64,000 nucleotides of DNA from Euryodendron excelsum (taxonomy: Eukaryota; Streptophyta; Magnoliopsida; Ericales; Pentaphylacaceae). Position numbers and translations under genes: made by a program. Positions 34,225 to 43,479 of the stretch are shown here, one piece after another (position 1 is the first letter of the stretch; each line of letters opens with the position of its first letter). Below the pieces are notes generated by a model that worked only from the letters and a program-made list of their open reading frames with translations, did not search any database and was not told where the DNA came from. The stretch spans positions 32,996,836 through 33,060,835 of the forward strand of contig CM065381.1 of NCBI GenBank assembly GCA_033060915.1, given 5' to 3'.

Positions 34225-34717
34225 ATGCTTAGATGTCTATATATGTTTGATAAATGCATAAGTATCCTTGAAATTGATTACAAACTTGTTTGATGCATTT
34301 CATGGATTTTAAAAACACATCTTTGCATTTCTGGAGAAAAAGAGTCGACTCATGCTCCAAAAGAGTCGACTCCTGGACTCTGAAATCAGCCCCAGATGTC
34401 CTCTGTCGAAAAGAGTCGACTCCTCCTGGCAAAAGAGTCGACTCATTTGAACAGAGAGCTCAGGAAGCTTTCTTCGCTCAAAAAGAGTCGACCCTTTTTA
34501 ACCATGAGTCGACTCATTTAAGTTAAAACTGCTTTAAAACTGTAACACCCCTGTTTTATTCAAATCATTCCACCGTTTCAAATTTCTCTCTTCTTTCACG
34601 ATCAACCGCCATCTCCACTTCCAACCACCGAAAAACTCTCCCTCAATCCTTACCCAACCTATATTTGATCATCCTAGAGTATTTCTAACTTCCTTCAACC
34701 GTCTTTTACAACCTTCC
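34225..34717 (+). other. Spacer between pol and the extra ORF, with palindrome cluster
   Basis: 34338-34520 carries about six GAGTCGACTC-type motifs like those in the LTRs, set in otherwise unrelated sequence. The remainder is a T/C-rich leader to the extra ORF. Confidence 0.7.
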
Positions 34718-36055
34718 ATGGCTCCTAAACCTGCTCCATCGAAGAAAGGCAAGAAAGCCCTAAAAGAGCCGACTCCCATATCCAAGAGAGGAACGAAGAG
34801 GAAGACTAAAGGGGACTCTTCTAAGCTTTCAAAGAGGAGAAAAGGGAAGCAAACTGAGGAGGAGGAAGATGTATTTCTCGACAACACCATTTACTTTGAG
34901 AAGAAATCAAATCAAGATAAGTATGAGAAAATTTTCTCTTCTAGAGTCATTTTAAATGGAAGATGGATAGATTATGCCTTCTTTGCTAAAGAGAAGTTTG
35001 CTTTTGAACCAAAATTTGAAGCCCTTGGTTGGAAATCTATTACTTTGTTAAAGGATGATGTATATCCTGAAATTGTTGGACAATTCTATGCCCATGTAGA
35101 AAAGGAAACTGGAGAAGTAAATGTGATTAGTTATGTGAAGGGTGAAACCATTACCCTCACTAAAGGAGTGATTTGTCAAATTTTAAAAATTGGTAGTGGT
35201 GGGCAAATAGACAAGAAAGATATTAGTAGAAAGACTGCTTTATCTGCTTTACTAGGAAAGGAAATTACTGATAATTCATTTCAACCCATGGCCAATGAGT
35301 TGCCTTTGGAACTGAGACTGGTGCATCACTTTATTTGTCACATTCTCATTCCTAAAGGTGGGAAGTTTGACTACATCACTGAAAGGGAATTGTTTTTCCT
35401 CTGGGCTTATTTGACAGACACTAAAATTGATTTGCCTGAGTTTATTTTAGAGCACATTGTCAAAGCCTCAAGAACCAAAGTTAGCCTACCCTATGGGATC
35501 CTCTTGACAAAAATTTTTAAACACTTCAAGATAGATTTAAGAGGTGAAAAGCATAGAACTCCTGATTCTAATTCAGATGAGTACAATCAGAAAACTTTGT
35601 CAAGGATGGGCTATCACTTCAACCCACAGAGCAAGACCTGGACCCCTAGAAAAGAGAAACATATTGACAGTGGGACTCCTGGAATTGAATCCACTGAAAG
35701 AGGTGAACCTTCCAGTGCCATACCAGAAAGTGGTGAACCCTCTAGACCTGCCTCTTCTCCTACTCCAAGGGAACTTTTTCCAATGAGCATTGTTCCAGGT
35801 GGCCAATCAGTAGATATGAGTATTTTGATGAGCATGGTAAGAGACTTGAAAAGGCATCAAGAAGAGATGTTCACAAAATTGGATAAGAAAATTGATAATG
35901 GGGCAACTAGATTATTCTTTGTTGAAAAGAAAGTAAGAGAATTGAGCAAGGCCTTTGTGTCTGAAGGAATCAAAATCAGAGAGAAAGTTGCCAATGACAT
36001 TGCTCTTTCCACTGAGCATATTGGCAAATATATGAAAAAGCTGGTGGGAGACTAA
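34718..36055 (+). CDS. Extra ORF of the Copia element (plant transposon protein type)
   Basis: 445 codons, uninterrupted, between pol and the 3' LTR. The N-terminus is very basic (about residues 1-50, Lys/Arg-rich, a likely nuclear signal). Residues about 65-280 (ILNGRWIDYAFFAKEKF, VYPEIVGQFYAHV, ITLTKGVICQILKI) resemble the 'putative plant transposon protein' domain (PF20167). The C-terminal 80 residues look like a coiled coil. No signal peptide or membrane segment is visible, so it is not a convincing envelope protein although it sits where Sireviruses can carry an env-like gene. The frame stays open for 87 codons after the TAA, to 36319. Function unknown. Confidence 0.75.
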   Translation: MAPKPAPSKKGKKALKEPTPISKRGTKRKTKGDSSKLSKRRKGKQTEEEEDVFLDNTIYFEKKSNQDKYEKIFSSRVILNGRWIDYAFFAKEKFAFEPKFEALGWKSITLLKDDVYPEIVGQFYAHVEKETGEVNVISYVKGETITLTKGVICQILKIGSGGQIDKKDISRKTALSALLGKEITDNSFQPMANELPLELRLVHHFICHILIPKGGKFDYITERELFFLWAYLTDTKIDLPEFILEHIVKASRTKVSLPYGILLTKIFKHFKIDLRGEKHRTPDSNSDEYNQKTLSRMGYHFNPQSKTWTPRKEKHIDSGTPGIESTERGEPSSAIPESGEPSRPASSPTPRELFPMSIVPGGQSVDMSILMSMVRDLKRHQEEMFTKLDKKIDNGATRLFFVEKKVRELSKAFVSEGIKIREKVANDIALSTEHIGKYMKKLVGD

Positions 36056-36319
36056 TACCAGCCTCTTTTCCCTTCAGCAGCAGAATTTGCAGCAGAGGAC
36101 TCAAGTACAGATGAGTTGGAAGGATCCAGTGGAAGGGAGCATACCTCTTCTCAGCCATCACCTGCAGACCCCTCTGATCCCCTTGACCAAACTCCTCCAA
36201 AGTCTTCTGTTGCTCCTCACAAATATGGCCTGAGACAAAGACCTTCAAGCAGCAAATTTTCAAACACTGCTGATAATCCAGTTGATCTCTCTCAAACCCC
36301 TTCTCCCAAAAGAAAATGA
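36056..36319 (+). other. In-frame extension after the extra ORF stop
   Basis: After the TAA at 36053-36055 the same frame stays open for 87 codons and then stops. The composition is Ser/Pro-rich like the upstream tail. It may be coding sequence lost to a nonsense change, a readthrough product or part of a spliced form (a pyrimidine tract plus CAG follows the stop). Confidence 0.4.
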
Positions 36320-36691
36320 AAACCTCTGAACTCTCTATTTTCTGTTTTTGAACAAGACATTTTCTAAAGCATCATGTAATATGTTTATGGATGGTTCTTT
36401 TTGTTAAACTCTTTCAATATTTCTTTATGAATGAATGGTGTGTTTTGAATCTCTTTATCTTAACATTTCAATATTTCTTTATGAATGAATGATGTGTTTG
36501 GTTGGATGAATGATTGGTTTAGCAATGCTGAATGAATGATTGCTTTAACATTGATTGATTTTGATGAATAAATGATTGCTTTAATTGTCTTAGTAAATGA
36601 TCTTCACATAAACATCATTGTCTTCTATTTTTTTTGCTATTGTACCTATCTCTTTTTCTCCATCTATTACTCCTCTTTTTGAGGATTTGAC

Positions 36692-37301
36692 AAAAAGGGG
36701 GAGCAATTTTTCTCAAAAAGATCAAAAGGAGAGAAAACACTCCTAAATGCACTACCATGAATTATATCATAAGGCATCAACTGCAAAGGAAAGGGGGAGC
36801 ATTGGTTTAATGAAGTTGAAGCAGTAAGAAGCATCCAATGCCATAAATGCACATGAACCTGCTTCAGTGGATCTTAAGCCATAAAACTCTCAAACAACAA
36901 GTACAAAAGAAAGGGGGAGCAAATGATTGGTATAAAAATCTCACTTTCTCTAAATTTTTCTGCTATTGCAAGTTATTGAGCCTCTTAGAATTTTGAGCAT
37001 ACTACTCTTAAAATTGTTTTAAGCCATTTCAAAGAAAACTCCTTCATTAAGGGGGAGAAATTTCCTTATTTGGACTATGATTCCCCATTTTTCATTCCAA
37101 ATTTGCATACCTTTTTGATTGATTAACAAAAAGGGGGAGAAATACTTATGAAAAATATATTGAAACAGGGAAGAAAACTGAAAATTTGAAGTACTGGACA
37201 TTTGAAGTCTCATACTTCTCATACATATTAATCCTCATGTTTCATGTTGAAATTAATTGCATATATTTTTAATGTTTTGTCATCATCAAAAAGGGGGAGA
37301 T
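36692..37301 (+). promoter_or_regulatory. Six polypurine tract motifs before the 3' LTR
   Basis: AAAGGGGGAG-type motifs at 36692, 36790, 36910, 37049, 37128 and 37288. The last adjoins the 3' LTR and would prime plus-strand synthesis. Several PPT copies upstream of the 3' LTR are a known Sirevirus trait. Confidence 0.88.
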
Positions 37302-39063
37302 TGTTGAGTCAATACCTTGATTTTGATGATAACAAAACATGATTAAATGATCTAATAATTCTACTTAGTGTGCAGATGAATTATTAATTAGATCTTGACT
37401 TGAAGCTTATCATAATAGAGGATTTATGATGAAAAGCATGATGAAGTGATGCATTCTACAAAGGTGATATTATAAGAAGAAAAAGAAATCTCAAGTTGAT
37501 GAAAATCCTAGATTGAAGATTGATAAGCATGAAAGAATAGCATACTCAACAATGGTGATTTTATAAGGGAATGAAGATGATGGATATCAAAGAAGAAGAA
37601 TGAAAATGATCAAAGTCTTGATTTAAAAGATTGAAGACTTTGAGTACTTGAAGATATCTTGCAAGAATGGAAGAAAAAAGATACCAACTCAAAATATGAA
37701 AGTTTTCTTAGAAGATTTGAAGATGTCTTGAAGACATGGAAGGAATCACAAGATTTGGAAAGCTTTCTTGAGTTGTTGAAGTCCATGGAGAAGCCATGTT
37801 GATTGAAAAAATGAAGATTCTAAGTCATGGAAGCTCTCTTGAAGATATTGAAGAAGACTTGAATCAATAGATGAAGCTATGATAATGGAAGAGCTCTACA
37901 AGTGATGAAAATGAAGAAAACTCACCTTGAATGGATTGAAGATGTTCTTGGAGTCATCTAATCTTGAAGAAGTGTTTGCAAGCTTTAAAAAGCCTATTTA
38001 GATGATCCTTGAAGAGATTGGAAGCTTTGAAAAAGAATGAAGAAAAGTTGCAAAAATATGGGTTTTTGGAAAAAGGGTCGACTCCTCAAGTTAAAAGAGC
38101 CGACTCATTCGAACAAAGCCTTGAAATTCTGCTGGAAGCTTAAAAGAGTCGACTCCTGGCCAAAAAGAGTCGACTCATTGCAACAGAGAACAAACAATTC
38201 TGCAGACTGCTGAAAAGAGTCGACTCCTGGGACAAAAGAGTCAACTCATTTGGACAGAAACTTGAAAAATCTGCTAAAATGCAAAAAGAGTTGACTCATT
38301 GAGAAAAGAGTCGACTCCTAGACTCTAACGGCTAGTTTTCTGACAGACGGTATGGGCACAAACACAACCAAATCTTCTCCCATACTTCTCCAACGGCTAG
38401 AATCGATCCATACCTATATATATGAGATATATACAGCTTCAAAGAAGCAGGGAAGAGCAATCATACCATTCATATCAAGTGCTTCAAAGCTGAAAATCAC
38501 CTGCACCTAACTGTTACATATTCTTGCTGAGTGTTTAAAGTTATCCATTGAGTTGTATTCATTTGTATACTCACTAGGAGAGTCACTCTTTGTATAATCT
38601 TCATTCATTCTTGTTTGGGTGGGTTTGTAACATTGTAAGTTTAAGTGTTCTTGGGAAAAACACTTGTAAGTTTAAGAGAAGCTTGGACAAAATCTCTTGG
38701 GTTTTGAAAGCTTGGGAAGAAGCTTTTGTAAAGAGTGAGCTGGGCACTCGTGGCACAACCAGCGGCTGTGTAAGGTGTATTGCATAGTGGAATTCCTTCG
38801 AAAGGATCGAAGAAGAGAGGATGTAGGCAAGGTTGGCCGAACCTCTATAAATCTGGTGCATATTTCTTCTGCCTCTGTTTTGCTTACTTGCTTATTATGC
38901 ATGCTTGCAAATACTTGCTCTAATGTACACTTCATTTGCTTGATACATATACTTTGATTATTTGTTACTAAAATCCATAAACGATTTTTTAGTTGAAACT
39001 CTTGTTAAAAATTCTATAAAACCCAATTCACCCCCCCTCTTGGGTTGCCTACTTGGGCCAACA
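37302..39063 (+). repeat. 3' LTR of the Copia element
   Basis: 1762 bp. Against the 5' LTR there are six substitutions, all transitions, and three length changes in A runs. Two substitutions fall in the CG of GTCGAC motifs (GTCAAC and GTTGAC in this copy). Confidence 0.96.
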
Positions 39064-39068
39064 TGGGG

Positions 39069-40428
39069 GTCCACTCAAAAGCTTTACGTAAAATTTTAAA
39101 AAAAGGAAGGCACTTATCTGTTGATCTGGAGATAAATCTGTTTAGTACTGCCACTCTGCCTGCCAATCTTTGGACTTCCTTGGTGGTCGTTGGGGACTGC
39201 ATGTCTAGTACTGCTCTGATTTCTTCAGGGTTAGCCTCTATCCCCCGGTTGGAAACCATGAACCCTAGGAATTTGCCAAATGCTACCCTAAAGGCGCATT
39301 TGGCAGGGTTCAGCTTCATCTTATAGGTCCTTAGGTTTTTGAATGTCTCTTCCAGATCTGTTAGGTGGTTGGTGGCTTGTTTGCTTTTTACCAGCAAGTC
39401 AGCGACGTAGACTTTCATGTTTTTACCAATCTGAGTGCTGAACATGCGGTTGACAAGCCTCTAGTAAGTTACTCCGGCATTCTTCAAGTCGAAGGGCATC
39501 ACTCTATAGCAGTACATGCCTCTGTCTGTCACAAACGTCATGTGCTCTTGGTCATGCTCTGCCATCTTTATCTAGTTGTAACCTGAGAAAGCATCCATGA
39601 AGGTTAGCATCTCGTACCCTGCTGTCGAATCCACCAGTTGATCTATTATGGGTAGAGAGAAGCTATCCTTGGGACACGCCCTGTTTAGATCTATGAAGTC
39701 CACGCACATCCTCCACTTCCCATTCGCCTTCTTGACTATAACCACATTGGACAACTAGGTGGGATACTGGGGCTCCTTTATGAAGTCGGCTCTGGTCAAT
39801 TTCTCCACTTCTTTAGCTACTGCCTTATTGCACTCTGGGGCAAAGGTCCTCCTTTTCTGCCTGCTTGGTTTTATCGTTGGGTCTATGTTCAGATGATGGA
39901 TAATGATTCAGGTATCGATGCCTGCATATCCTCATCAAACCAGGCACAAACATCGGCGTTCTGCTTGAGGAAAGACCTTAATCCCTCCTTGAATTCCTCT
40001 GAGGCTGTTATTCCAATTTTTACTACTCTGGTCTGGTCTTTCTCTCCGACCACGACCTTCTCGAGCTCTTCTACTGGCTCTCCCCTCCTGATCTCTGCCT
40101 CGTCTTGAACCTCCAACTCCTCAATCAGCATGGCCTCCTTGGTCTCCCCTTTGAGAAATGCCATATAACACTCTCTGGTGGTCTGTTGGTCACTCCTGGC
40201 TTCTCCAACTCCTTGGGATATAGGGAATTTGACCTTTAAGTGGTAGGTGGATGGTATAGCTTTGAACTTGTTCAGGGCTGTTCTGCTCATAATGATGTTG
40301 TAGGGTAAAGGAAAATCTACTACTAAGAATGTCACCATCTTAGTGGTTTGTTGGGGTGCGGTCCCTAGCGTTACTGGCAGGGCTTTGGAACCCAAAGGGG
40401 TAACCCTATCGCCGGTGAAACCGACCAA
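39069..40428 (-). pseudogene. Reverse transcriptase region of the Tat element, broken
   Basis: Minus-strand relic. 39889-40428 encodes the protease-to-RT linker (DFPLPYNIIMSRTALNKFKA; PISQGV; CAWFDEDM). RT motifs follow: NGKWRMCVDFIDLNRACPKD and FMDAFSGYN (39572-39754), then the catalytic motif at 39398-39409, where the usual YVDD reads YVAD. Frames break near 39450-39570 and 39754-39890. The loss of a catalytic Asp means no polymerase activity. The domain ends at the Copia insertion. Confidence 0.88.
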
Positions 40429-40475
40429 GGGGGAGTTGACCGGTTGTAACTTTTTCCTGCCAACCTTTAACTGCT

Positions 40476-40772
40476 CTAAGGCCTTAGGAAGATGATGTTT
40501 GCCGAGCTGCCACTGTCCACAAGGACCCTTCGTATCAGGAAGTTAGACACTACTACTGATATGACCAAGGGGTTGTCGTGAGGTTGACAAATAGCCTCAG
40601 CCTCTTCATCAGTGAATGTGATAGGGTCATGTTGTGCCCTAGATTTTTTGACTGATCGATCTATAGACTTGACTTCCCTTTGGCTCCGGGCCTCTTTAGC
40701 GTGCCTTTTCCTGGCAGATGAACATTCACCACCTCCTGCGAACCCTCCAGAGATGACATTTATTTCTCCCAT
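40476..40772 (-). pseudogene. Aspartic protease of the Tat element
   Basis: A minus-strand open stretch ends with RRVLVDSGSSANIIFLRP, containing the DSG active site in the DSGSSAN form typical of Tat/Athila elements. Upstream is a conserved ISGG.AGGG block, common in this lineage between gag and protease. It is cut off from the gag frame by stops. Confidence 0.8.
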
Positions 40773-40987
40773 GGGTTGCTGATTCTACCTTTCCCTCGCA
40801 GGACTTCTTCGTTCAGCTTGCCTTGGGGGCTAGTCTCACCTCTCACCGCGCGTGCCCCCCGCTATGTATCTGCCCAATCTCCCTTGCTTGATCAAGTTCT
40901 CCACCTGCTGCTTAAGGTTGTAACAATCCTCCATATCGTGGCCATGGTCCTTGTGGAACCGACACCACTTGTTGGTTGGCCTCTTCT

Positions 40988-41032
<45 letters not shown>

Positions 41033-42025
41033 CTCATTCATCCTGCCCATCTCAACGCTGGATCCGCCTTGATCTCATAAAACACTTGATCCAAGGGAGT
41101 ATTTACGAGGGTAAAGTGCTGGTTGTATCTGGCCTGCTTGGTCCTATCACTCTCTGCCTTGGACTTCTGCTCAGCTAGTTTAGGGGCTTTTGCTGCCCTA
41201 TCATCCTTCTTCTCCTCAGCCATCCTCTTCTTGTCCAAGCTGGGAGTGGCGCTCTCCGAGTCTTCCCTGGCCTTGAGGGTGTCCTCTGTGTTCATGTATT
41301 TCTGCGCTCGAAGCATTAGCAAGGGCCTCCTTGGCTAGGGAGAACCGGAACTTGGGGGTTTTAATGCCTACAATGAAAGCTGCTACTACCACCTTCTGAT
41401 CCAAGTCATCCACGTAGAGAGTCTCCTGGTTGAAGCAGGTGACAAACTCGCGCAAAGTCTCCTTCTCGCATTATTTAGTGTTGAACAAGGAAGTTGAGGG
41501 CCTCCTCTGCCTTTGTCCTCCGATATAGTGGCTGACGAACAACCTGCTTAGGTCCACGAATTTGTTGATCGTCCTAGGGAAAAGTCTATGGAACCAAACC
41601 CGGGCTGGGCCTTTAAGGGTGGTAGGAAATGCTCTGCACATAATTTCGTCAAGGACCGCCTGGGAGTCCATCAGAGCTTTATACGTCCCAAGGTGGTCCA
41701 GGAGGTCTTTTGTGCCATCAAAGGACTCCAATGTGGGCATCTTGAATTTTAGGGGTAAAGGCATCCTCATTACTCCTGGTGTGAAAGGCATGTCTGTCAT
41801 ATTTACCAGCTCTTCTACCATACTGGGGTCTTTCTCTTTTATAGCAGCAATCACTCCAGCCAATTGATCCTGCATCTCCTTCAACTGCTCGTCCCACATT
41901 GGGCGAGTTTCTCCAATGTGCTCCGAAAGCACTACTGTCACCGCCTTGGATTGGGCGATGTGGCTTTGGGCTTCGTTGGCATGGGTTCCAGCCCCTCTCA
42001 AAGGGGGGTTTTCCCTAGGAAACAC
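40773..42025 (-). pseudogene. Gag of the Tat element, broken
   Basis: Minus-strand pieces: 41471-42025 (residues before and within the gag core, with WFHRLFPRTINKFVDLSRLF), 41216-41455 (MREFVTCFNQE, VAAFIVGI) and 41038-41322. Near 40880-40975 a CRFHKDHGHDMEDC motif followed by LKQQVENLI is the nucleic-acid-binding motif of Tat gag. Frames are broken at about 41460 and at the 41-G run. Gag would have formed the particle. Confidence 0.82.
40990..41030. repeat. Run of 41 G
   Basis: An uninterrupted poly-G tract (poly-C on the coding strand) inside the Tat gag region. It would encode poly-Pro. Confidence 0.95.
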
Positions 42026-42082
42026 TGGGTCCTCCGCCCCTTTACCGATGTTGCCCTCCTGGTTCCTCGTTGTTGGCTGGTT

Positions 42083-42157
42083 TGTCTAGTGGGGGTAGAC
42101 CTAGGTTTACCTGGTCTGTCTAGTGGGGCTAGACTAACTACATTTGTCGTATTATCA
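42083..42157 (-). repeat. 5' LTR remnant of the Tat element
   Basis: About 75 bp ending CATTTGTCGTATTATCA match 21567-21641, with several transitions. Leftward the sequence passes directly into gag leader, so the rest of the LTR and the PBS are deleted. Confidence 0.7.
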
Positions 42158-42162
42158 CCCAG

Positions 42163-43385
42163 TATTAATCGTAACTTAATCGAATGTCTAGTTTCTATTT
42201 TGGTATTGCCGTCAGGTTTGTCAGGCCAGCTTAGATGTATGTTAATTAATTTTGTCCCCGTCTAATCAAAGTCGAATCATCGATGTTCGGATTGGATTAT
42301 GATATAGGATAAATCTATTGGCAGCTTGGCCAAGAGTTTGACCAACTAGGACAATTTTGCAGTAATGTCTAGTTTCAATGTGACTTTGAAGCTTGATGTT
42401 TTGGTATTGTAGACTTTGTAGTTGACCCATTATTCACCAGTAAGTCTGGGACTCTAGGGATCTGAAAGTTCACTTAAATTGATGTAGTTGTTCGGTGAGT
42501 ACTGGTATATAAAAGAAGTGTTTTAAAACAATTTGATTATATATATATATATCTAATTCCTGTAGCAATGTTCAAGAAACTAAGAAGGTACCATCTGATC
42601 CAGACTTCCAGTTGTTGGTCAATGTGGTTCTGCCTCTAATTTCCTAAAACATGATGTCTGGTTTTTGTCTGATCTGGTCCTATATATGCATGATGCTTTG
42701 ATTTGGTTGTATATATGCGATCTCAATTCAAGTTGAGATTTGTTACTCGTAGCGTGCATACTTATGTGATTAAAGGCAATTCCAGTTGTTGTTATATATG
42801 TTGTATTTGAATTTTAATATCAAGGTGATCCCGACATTAATTAATTTAGATCCGATCACCTAATTAGGTGGATTTTCAGCTCACATGCGATCCCAAAATC
42901 AAATTGGAATTATCTATCAAACCGGGGGCTTAATTAAGATGGGATCAACTATTTTTTTAGAGATAGTTCTATTGTTTATTCATCAACTCTCACTCTCATG
43001 CACACCATGCCATATGTCTATTATAATGGTCTAATGTGGTATAGTTTTTTTTTTTTTTTTTTTATCATATTGCCTTTTCTAGTGTTTAAAGTCAATGAAA
43101 AACAAGTTGTGGAGCTTTTTTTTTTTTTTTTTTCCCTTTTCTTTAATTTTCGTTTCTCCTTCGGAACATTGTGATGAAGATCCCATCAGCTATCGGAGTT
43201 TGATGAGAAGTCGCTGCAGGCCATTAAATGGACAAAATGAACGTTAATGGAAATTGTTTGTGGGCAGCTTGATGAAGGGGAAGATTCAAATAACCAACGA
43301 CCATAAAAGAAAATGCCACTTGCAAACATTTCCCAGATCAGATGAAGGGTCTAATTAGCTGTTTGTATTCTCTGAAGGCAGGCAT

Positions 43386-43471
<86 letters not shown>

Positions 43472-43475
43472 GTCA
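42163..43475 (+). pseudogene. Dead SPL copy, 3' part (intron, exon 2 and 3' UTR relic)
   Basis: From about 42360 the sequence follows the SPL intron ('tgtgactttgaag', 'ggtattgtagactttgtag'). Exon 2 relic spans 43180-43344. About 80 bp are lost after 'cacaacgag' in the intact gene, removing much of the basic nuclear signal. Other indels shift the frame. The acceptor reads GATGAAG instead of GATGTAG, keeping AG. The tail 'cccagatcagatga' keeps the stop region. The miR156 site position is a long (CT)n tract. About 200 bp at 42163-42355 have no counterpart in the live gene. Confidence 0.9.
43384..43475 (+). repeat. (CT)n microsatellite at the former miR156 site
   Basis: ATGCTCT at the left and CCTGTCATCCAAATGC at the right match the ends of the live gene's miR156 site and its flank. 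Between them the CTCTCT core has grown to about 40 CT units. Confidence 0.92.
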
Positions 43476-43479
43476 TCCA

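Larger units (their letters stand above)
27736..39063 (+). mobile_element. Young Ty1/Copia Sirevirus-like element, full length
   Basis: 11,328 bp with two near-identical LTRs, PBS, gag, pol, an extra ORF and polypurine tracts. TGGGG flanks it as a 5-bp duplication (27731-27735 and 39064-39068). It sits inside the RT/RNase H region of the Tat element; the interrupted Tat reading frames lie directly either side. Six substitutions and three small indels separate the LTRs, so it is recent. One frameshift in pol and the frame break between gag and pol leave its autonomy uncertain. Confidence 0.95.
21080..42157 (-). mobile_element. Tat/Ogre-type Ty3/Gypsy retrotransposon, decayed
   Basis: The element is bounded by CCCAG duplications (21075-21079 and 42158-42162) and TG...CA ends. 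Domains on the minus strand run right to left: gag, protease, RT, RNase H, integrase, then tandem repeats, an antisense gene and the 3' LTR. The 5' LTR is nearly all gone: only about 75 bp at 42083-42157 match the left LTR, so a deletion removed its remainder, the PBS and the leader. The Copia element at 27736-39063 splits it. Assignment to Tat rests on the gag C/H motif, the element plan and the antisense ORF. It cannot move on its own. Confidence 0.85.

Noticed and set aside
34718..36055. Envelope gene of the Sirevirus
   Set aside because: The position fits, but no signal peptide, transmembrane segment or fusion-peptide-like stretch is visible; the domain resembles a plant transposon protein instead.
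40776..41178. Gly-rich protein on the plus strand across the poly-G run
   Set aside because: The frame exists only because of the homopolymer; the minus strand carries the Tat gag.
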